The notes below the pieces were generated by a model. The model worked only from the letters and a program-made list of their open reading frames with translations, was not told the DNA's origin and did no database searches. From an uncultured Candidatus Melainabacteria bacterium (GTDB taxonomy: Bacteria > Cyanobacteriota > Vampirovibrionia > Gastranaerophilales > Gastranaerophilaceae): 10,219 nucleotides of DNA. This document shows positions 6,319 through 10,219 of the stretch, one piece after another. The stretch lies in contig CAKUZO010000064.1 in the NCBI GenBank assembly GCA_934717895.1, positions 1-10,219 of the forward strand. Reading direction: 5' to 3'. A program made the position numbers and the translations under genes. Position 1 is the first letter of the stretch; every line of letters begins with the position of its first letter.

Positions 6319-7378
6319 AATCAGTGTTGTTGTACCGGTTTACAACGTAGAAAAATATTTAAAAGAATGTATCGAAAGCATCTTGAACCAAACACTTGAT
6401 GACTTGGAAGTGATTTGTGTGAACGACGGTTCGACAGACAATTCACTTGATATTTTGAACGACTTTGCAAAGCAAGACAAACGAGTAATCGTCATAAACA
6501 AAGCAAATTCCGGTTACGGAAACACAATGAATATGGGCTTAAATGCGGCAACAGGTGAATATGTCGGAATTATTGAGTCTGATGATTTTGCAGACAAAAA
6601 TATGTTTCAAGACCTCTATAAATTGGCAAAAGAGCACGATGCCGACATTGTAAAAGGCGACTGGTACAATTACTATTCTGTCAAAAACTTTGCTCGCAAA
6701 AATAACAGAATATCATCAGCCAAAGCTTTTAAACTAACTAACGCCAAAGAAGACAAAAGCCTTTTGAGAATTAACCCGTCAGTTTGGAGTGCAATTTACA
6801 AAAGAGAATTTTTGAACCAAAACAACATTAGATTTTTGGAAACTCCCGGAGCAAGCTACCAAGATTTAGGTTTCACATTCAAAGTCTTTGCAACAGCAGA
6901 ACGTGTAATTCTAACCGACAAAGCATACTTGTATTACAGACAAGATAACATGAATTCCAGCGTCAAAAGCAAAACCAAAGTCTATTGTGTTTGCGACGAA
7001 TACGCCGAAATCGACAGATTTTTAGACGAACGCCCTGACTTGAAAAAAGAGTTTAAAGTTCAAGAAGAAATCATCAGATATACGGCTTACGTAAGTTCTG
7101 CATTAAGAATTGACGACAGCTTTAAACCTGAATTCGTTGAAGTTTTTGCGAGACACTTCAAAACTGAATACGAAAATGGAACATTAACAGACGAATTTTT
7201 CAAAAAAATCCACAAAAACGAATTTTTGACACTAATTAATGATCAGAAAAAATACTTGAAAGTATTGAAAAACCTTGAATTCAGAAGAAAATTCAATCAA
7301 ATTCGCAAAAATTTCTTATCGGTACATTTCAGAAACGGCAGATTAAATGTGACATTATTTGGAAAAGAGGTTATCTAA
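6311..7378 (+). CDS. Family 2 glycosyltransferase
   Basis: This 355-residue GT-A fold enzyme probably transfers a sugar from a nucleotide donor to a growing surface glycan at the inner face of the membrane. The GT2 core begins at once (MPKISVVVPVYNVEKYL). The motif VNDGSTDNS falls at residues 37-45, and ESDDF at 89-93 is the metal- and nucleotide-binding DxD equivalent. A later YQDLGF is the likely position of the catalytic base region. The start at ATG 6311 has GAGGAG seven to eight bases upstream and overlaps the glf stop by eight bases; an extended reading from 6257 would only overlap glf more. The C-terminus ends in NVTLFGKEVI, resembling short tails also found in the next protein. Coupling to glf makes a galactofuranosyl acceptor or donor step plausible, but specificity cannot be read from the sequence. 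Confidence 0.93.
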   Translation: MPKISVVVPVYNVEKYLKECIESILNQTLDDLEVICVNDGSTDNSLDILNDFAKQDKRVIVINKANSGYGNTMNMGLNAATGEYVGIIESDDFADKNMFQDLYKLAKEHDADIVKGDWYNYYSVKNFARKNNRISSAKAFKLTNAKEDKSLLRINPSVWSAIYKREFLNQNNIRFLETPGASYQDLGFTFKVFATAERVILTDKAYLYYRQDNMNSSVKSKTKVYCVCDEYAEIDRFLDERPDLKKEFKVQEEIIRYTAYVSSALRIDDSFKPEFVEVFARHFKTEYENGTLTDEFFKKIHKNEFLTLINDQKKYLKVLKNLEFRRKFNQIRKNFLSVHFRNGRLNVTLFGKEVI

Positions 7379-9271
7379 ATGCCCAAAATCTCTGTAATAA
7401 TTCCTGTTTATAATGTCGAAAAATACTTGGCAGAATGTCTTACAAGTGTAGTTAATCAGACATTCAAGGACATTGAAATAATCTGTGTAAACGACGGCTC
7501 AACCGACAATTCACCAATGATTTTGGAAGAATTTGCACAAAAAGATAGCCGTATCAAAATTATTAACCAAGAAAACCAAGGTATGTCTTGTGCACGAAAT
7601 GCAGGACTTGCAGTTGCAACAGGGGAATATATCACATTCGTTGACAGCGACGACTATATAGAATTAAAAACTTACGAAACAATCTTTAATAGTTTAAAAC
7701 AAACTCCGGATTTAATTTGTTTTGGGACAAATATCATTGAGCAAGAAATAAAAAGATTTGAACATAGAAATAAATACTATGATATTAAGTTTAGTGGCTT
7801 ACAAAAAGCAACATGCAAGCATTTAAAAAACACAGATGTCGCAGCATGGAATAAAATATTTAAAGCCAGTATTATAAAAAAATATAATATAATCTTCCCA
7901 GCGAAACTACACTATGAAGATTATTCTTTTGTAAATAAATATTTTATCTGCTGCAAAGATGTATTTTATATAAAAGAGAAATTATATAATTACCGACGAA
8001 GACCAAATTCAATAATGGACAATGTTTTTAAAAACAAAAGCGAACGAATTTTAGATCATTTGATTATATTTAATGATTTTTTTAATTTCTGCAAAGATAA
8101 TTGTTTTTTAGAAAGGAATAAAAATTACATAGAAATTAGTTTTTTATATTGTTTTGATTTTTGTATCCATTTTTTATCACCACAAGATTATGATAAAGTA
8201 TTTGAGGTATCACAAAAAATTCTTAGATCAACTGAGATTGAATTCAGAAACAAAAGAATTAAAGCAATATTAAATAATAACAAAAAAATTGCGATTGATA
8301 AAACTTCTTTTTGGAACAAAATATTTTCTCTTCAAAACCAGACAAACAATGGCTACAAAGACAAGATTTTGACTCTTTTAGGACTACAAATCAAATTAAA
8401 ATCAAAACCTATCTGGGAGCATAAACCCAAAGTACTTGTGCATTTGCACCTGTATTATCTTGACCAGTTAGATTATATGTTGAAAAAACTGAAAAACATT
8501 AATTCTTGTGACTGGGATTTGTTTGTCACAATGACTAAACAAGATGAACAAGCAATTCAAAAATTAAAAGGCTTTAAACCAGATGTTCACATAATTCAAG
8601 TAGAGGATAAAGGATTTGATATTTGGCCGTTTTTGCAAGTGCTAAATCTTGTTGATTTAGATAATTACGACGATATCTTAAAAATTCACACAAAAAAATA
8701 TAGAAAGAAAAAAGATTTTTACGGCCGTGGAAATGCATGGAGAAATTATCTGATAGACGCCTTATTAGGCTCTCGCAAACAATTTCAAAAGAATATCCAT
8801 TTGATGCAAATGGATAAATCCGTCGGATTAATCGGTTCAAGGGCGACATTAGCAACAATGGGCTGTTCGGAAAAAGATGATAGCATTTTGTTTGATGAAA
8901 TGTGCCAGAACCATGGAATACCTATTTCCAAAGGACGATTTATCGCCGGAACAATGTTTTTAGTTCGTGCAAAATGTTTCCAAAGAATAAAAGATATGAA
9001 TTTTAAATCCGAAGATTTTAACCACATTCAACAAACAAGTGGGAGAACAACAACTGCACACACATTAGAACGCTTACTATCAAGAATTGTAGAAGTTGAA
9101 GGATACAAAATTGCAACTGTTAGAAGTGCGAAATACAGTATTCTTTGCACAATCAAAATAATTTTGAGAACAATCTTTTCGATCAGCAATCTTCCTCGAA
9201 AAAGTGAAAACGAACCTAAAACGAAAGTTATCACAATTTTAGGGTTAAAATTTACGAAGGGGAAAAAATGA
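7379..9271 (+). CDS. Two-domain glycosyltransferase: GT2 fused to RgpF-like (rhamnan synthesis F) domain
   Basis: The 630-residue product has an N-terminal GT2 domain (about 1-320) with VNDGSTDNS at 37-45, DSDDY at 89-93 and HYEDYSF at 178-184. Residues about 350-580 resemble the RgpF family of streptococcal rhamnan synthesis and related enzymes: VLVHLHLYYLDQLDYML, EDKGFDIWPFL, YDDILKIHTKK, WRNYLIDALLGS, IAGTMFLVRA and TTAHTLERLLSRIVEVEGYK. Two sugar transfers by one polypeptide is the likely role. A short segment, KDKILTLLGLQIKLK (327-341), lies between the domains and resembles the C-terminus KVITILGLKFTKGKK. The gene starts directly after the TAA of the previous one, with GAGG eight bases upstream, and its N-terminus is strikingly similar to that gene's, suggesting duplication of the catalytic core. 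The stretch encoding residues about 100-300 is clearly more AT-rich than its surroundings. Confidence 0.92.
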   Translation: MPKISVIIPVYNVEKYLAECLTSVVNQTFKDIEIICVNDGSTDNSPMILEEFAQKDSRIKIINQENQGMSCARNAGLAVATGEYITFVDSDDYIELKTYETIFNSLKQTPDLICFGTNIIEQEIKRFEHRNKYYDIKFSGLQKATCKHLKNTDVAAWNKIFKASIIKKYNIIFPAKLHYEDYSFVNKYFICCKDVFYIKEKLYNYRRRPNSIMDNVFKNKSERILDHLIIFNDFFNFCKDNCFLERNKNYIEISFLYCFDFCIHFLSPQDYDKVFEVSQKILRSTEIEFRNKRIKAILNNNKKIAIDKTSFWNKIFSLQNQTNNGYKDKILTLLGLQIKLKSKPIWEHKPKVLVHLHLYYLDQLDYMLKKLKNINSCDWDLFVTMTKQDEQAIQKLKGFKPDVHIIQVEDKGFDIWPFLQVLNLVDLDNYDDILKIHTKKYRKKKDFYGRGNAWRNYLIDALLGSRKQFQKNIHLMQMDKSVGLIGSRATLATMGCSEKDDSILFDEMCQNHGIPISKGRFIAGTMFLVRAKCFQRIKDMNFKSEDFNHIQQTSGRTTTAHTLERLLSRIVEVEGYKIATVRSAKYSILCTIKIILRTIFSISNLPRKSENEPKTKVITILGLKFTKGKK

Positions 9272-9579
9272 TTATTATTCTTTGCAACACAAATTCACAA
9301 GAGAATGCCGAACTTATCGCCCAAACACTTGTCTCAGAAGAGCTTTGTGCTTGCGTAAATATAATTCCTAAAATCCAATCTATCTACAAGTGGCAGGGAA
9401 AAATCGAAAATGATACTGAATTTTTAATGCTTATCAAGACAAAAAACGAATTATTTGAACAAGTAAAAAATCGAATTTTGGAATTACACCCTTATGAAGT
9501 GCCGGAAGTTATCTCATTTGATATTACAAATGGCAACAAAGAGTATCTTGATTGGGTTTATCAAAATACGAGAAAATAA
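9268..9579 (+). CDS. cutA: CutA-like divalent-cation tolerance protein
   Basis: CutA1 proteins are small, very stable cytoplasmic trimers, first linked to copper tolerance in E. coli; their molecular function remains unsettled. The 103-residue product is close to full family length. It shows the hallmark stretches LCACVNIIPKIQSIYKWQGK (26-45), EFLMLIKTK (51-59) and ELHPYEVPEVI (72-82). The start ATG overlaps the preceding TGA stop in an ATGA arrangement, and AAGGGG lies a few bases upstream inside the end of the previous gene, so translation is probably coupled to that of the glycosyltransferase. I see no strong terminator directly after it. The family call is secure. Its place at the end of a glycan operon is unexplained and may simply be hitch-hiking. 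Confidence 0.95.
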   Translation: MIIILCNTNSQENAELIAQTLVSEELCACVNIIPKIQSIYKWQGKIENDTEFLMLIKTKNELFEQVKNRILELHPYEVPEVISFDITNGNKEYLDWVYQNTRK

Positions 9580-9633
9580 CTCTTGTTTCATTATTGGACT
9601 AGTATCTTGAAATTACTTCTCGCTCGTAACTAG

Positions 9634-9699
9634 ATTCTGAATAGCAAGAATATTATACCTTCTCTAAACGTTCAGGTTAATATTCTAAGCTTTCAGAAT
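9634..9699. repeat. Long imperfect palindrome in the cutA downstream region
   Basis: Nested complementary arms are visible: ATTCTGAA (9634-9641) with TTCAGAAT (9692-9699), AGC (9643-9645) with GCT (9689-9691), AGAATATTA (9647-9655) with TAATATTCT (9678-9686), and ACC (9657-9659) with GGT (9675-9677). That makes about 23 pairs with small bulges around a 15-base loop. No T-run follows on either side, so a simple terminator is unlikely. The edges (CTAGATTCTGAA and TTCAGAATGACG) recall dispersed intergenic palindromes of other bacteria. That resemblance is from memory and unverified. Confidence 0.55.
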
Positions 9700-9743
9700 G
9701 ACGATAACTATTGCACAAATTTAGAAAATCATTAAAATCGTAA

Positions 9744-9806
9744 CTGTCACTACGGACTACGATCCGGAGTCTGTTATATGGCGCATCAACAGATTTGGAC
9801 TGACAG
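9744..9806. other. Foldable non-coding segment between cutA and the terminal gene
   Basis: CTGTCA (9744-9749) and TGACAG (9801-9806) close a region that also contains CGGA/TCCG and TCTGTT (9770-9775) with AACAGA (9788-9793), so a branched fold is possible. The segment is locally richer in G and C than the surrounding spacer. On the minus strand it follows the stop of the terminal gene and ATTTT comes a few bases later, so it may act as that gene's terminator. A tRNA is excluded: no acceptor or T-arm pattern is present. Confidence 0.3.
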
Positions 9807-9812
9807 CACTAA

Positions 9813-10219
9813 TTAGTTCTCTTTTCTAACAGCAATACCTTTTTTCGTTGCTTCAATAACCTTCAAAATTGTATCGTCACAAAGAGCCAATTCCTCTTGA
9901 ACTTCCGGCGATTGAGTTGCTCGCCATTCGTTCAAAGCATGCCTGAATTCATCGCCATCAACCAAACAATCACCTGTTCCAACAAATGGAGCATATTTTT
10001 CAGTAAACCATTTGTTGAACTCTGAATATTCTTCCGTAATCAAATCAGATACAATGCTCGCGTTGTTAAGGATTACACGTTCATCATCTTCAACCATTTG
10101 TTGCAATTTGTCAGACAAAATTTCACCGTCATCAATTGCCATTTTGCCTGTTTTAGCTCCCATGCCGGCAACTTTAACCATATATTCTGCAACATTTCGT
10201 GCGGACCGCATATCACAGC
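9813..10219 (-). CDS. Unrecognised protein, C-terminal part; start lies at or beyond the window edge
   Basis: The minus-strand frame ends at TAA (9815-9813) and is open to the window edge. It gives at least 132 residues from an ATG at 10211 and two more codons (Cys, Asp) before it. Only eight bases precede that ATG and they show no ribosome-binding site, so it may be internal. The visible part is soluble, rich in Asp and Glu (for example AIDDGEILSDKL and VEDDERVI) and likely mostly helical, ending in a basic tail (ATKKGIAVRKEN). There is no signal peptide, membrane segment or metal-binding motif that I can see. Composition and codon use look like those of neighbouring genes. I do not recognise the family and assign no function. 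It converges with cutA across a 233-base spacer. Confidence 0.7.
   Translation of the reverse strand, partial: CDMRSARNVAEYMVKVAGMGAKTGKMAIDDGEILSDKLQQMVEDDERVILNNASIVSDLITEEYSEFNKWFTEKYAPFVGTGDCLVDGDEFRHALNEWRATQSPEVQEELALCDDTILKVIEATKKGIAVRKEN

Noticed and set aside
8574..9234. Antisense ORFs opposite the RgpF domain (68-94 residues)
   Set aside because: They lie opposite a strongly conserved domain and have no independent support.
9730..9812. tRNA-like gene in the cutA downstream spacer
   Set aside because: I looked on both strands for a seven-pair acceptor stem and a GTTC-type T-arm and found neither.

Overview
The window is an AT-rich chromosomal segment, probably from an uncultured gut-type bacterium. 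Three prepilin-like proteins carry the N-terminal stretch FTLAE[VIL][LI][IV]..GI[IV]G[VS][VI]AA. Together with the base composition this recalls Gastranaerophilales (Melainabacteria, non-photosynthetic relatives of Cyanobacteria). That assignment is an inference from family resemblance, and no rRNA or marker phylogeny is available here.

Layout. Bases 1-746 (minus) hold the N-terminal third of polynucleotide phosphorylase (pnp), preceded by a promoter and two leader hairpins. Bases 867-1682 (minus) hold a prepilin-like protein with an unusual TTG start, behind a good promoter and a short overlapping leader ORF. A divergent promoter region (about 1772-1850) separates it from a complete arginyl-tRNA synthetase gene, argS (1871-3613). 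A long near-perfect inverted repeat follows, and its right arm contains the -35 box of a consensus promoter. That promoter drives two paralogous prepilin genes (3762-4436 and 4448-5125) whose six cysteines occupy matching positions.

Bases 5209-9579 form a tightly packed plus-strand operon: UDP-galactopyranose mutase (glf), a family 2 glycosyltransferase, a fused GT2-RgpF glycosyltransferase, and cutA. Successive genes overlap or abut (8-nt overlap, TAA-ATG abutment, 4-nt ATGA overlap), which suggests translational coupling. The first three point to synthesis of a galactofuranose-containing surface glycan. CutA, a small trimeric protein linked to metal tolerance, is an odd partner. The glf ribosome-binding site lies inside a perfect 13-bp inverted repeat.

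Bases 9580-9812 contain no gene but hold a long imperfect palindrome and a second foldable segment. The window closes with the C-terminal part of a minus-strand gene that I do not recognise (9813 to the edge).

I found no rRNA, tRNA, CRISPR array, complete insertion sequence or phage module. The least routine features are the paired six-cysteine prepilins, the sequestered glf ribosome-binding site, the promoter embedded in an inverted repeat, the fusion scar in the GT2-RgpF protein, and the unusual start region of the minus-strand prepilin. None of these proves a new system.
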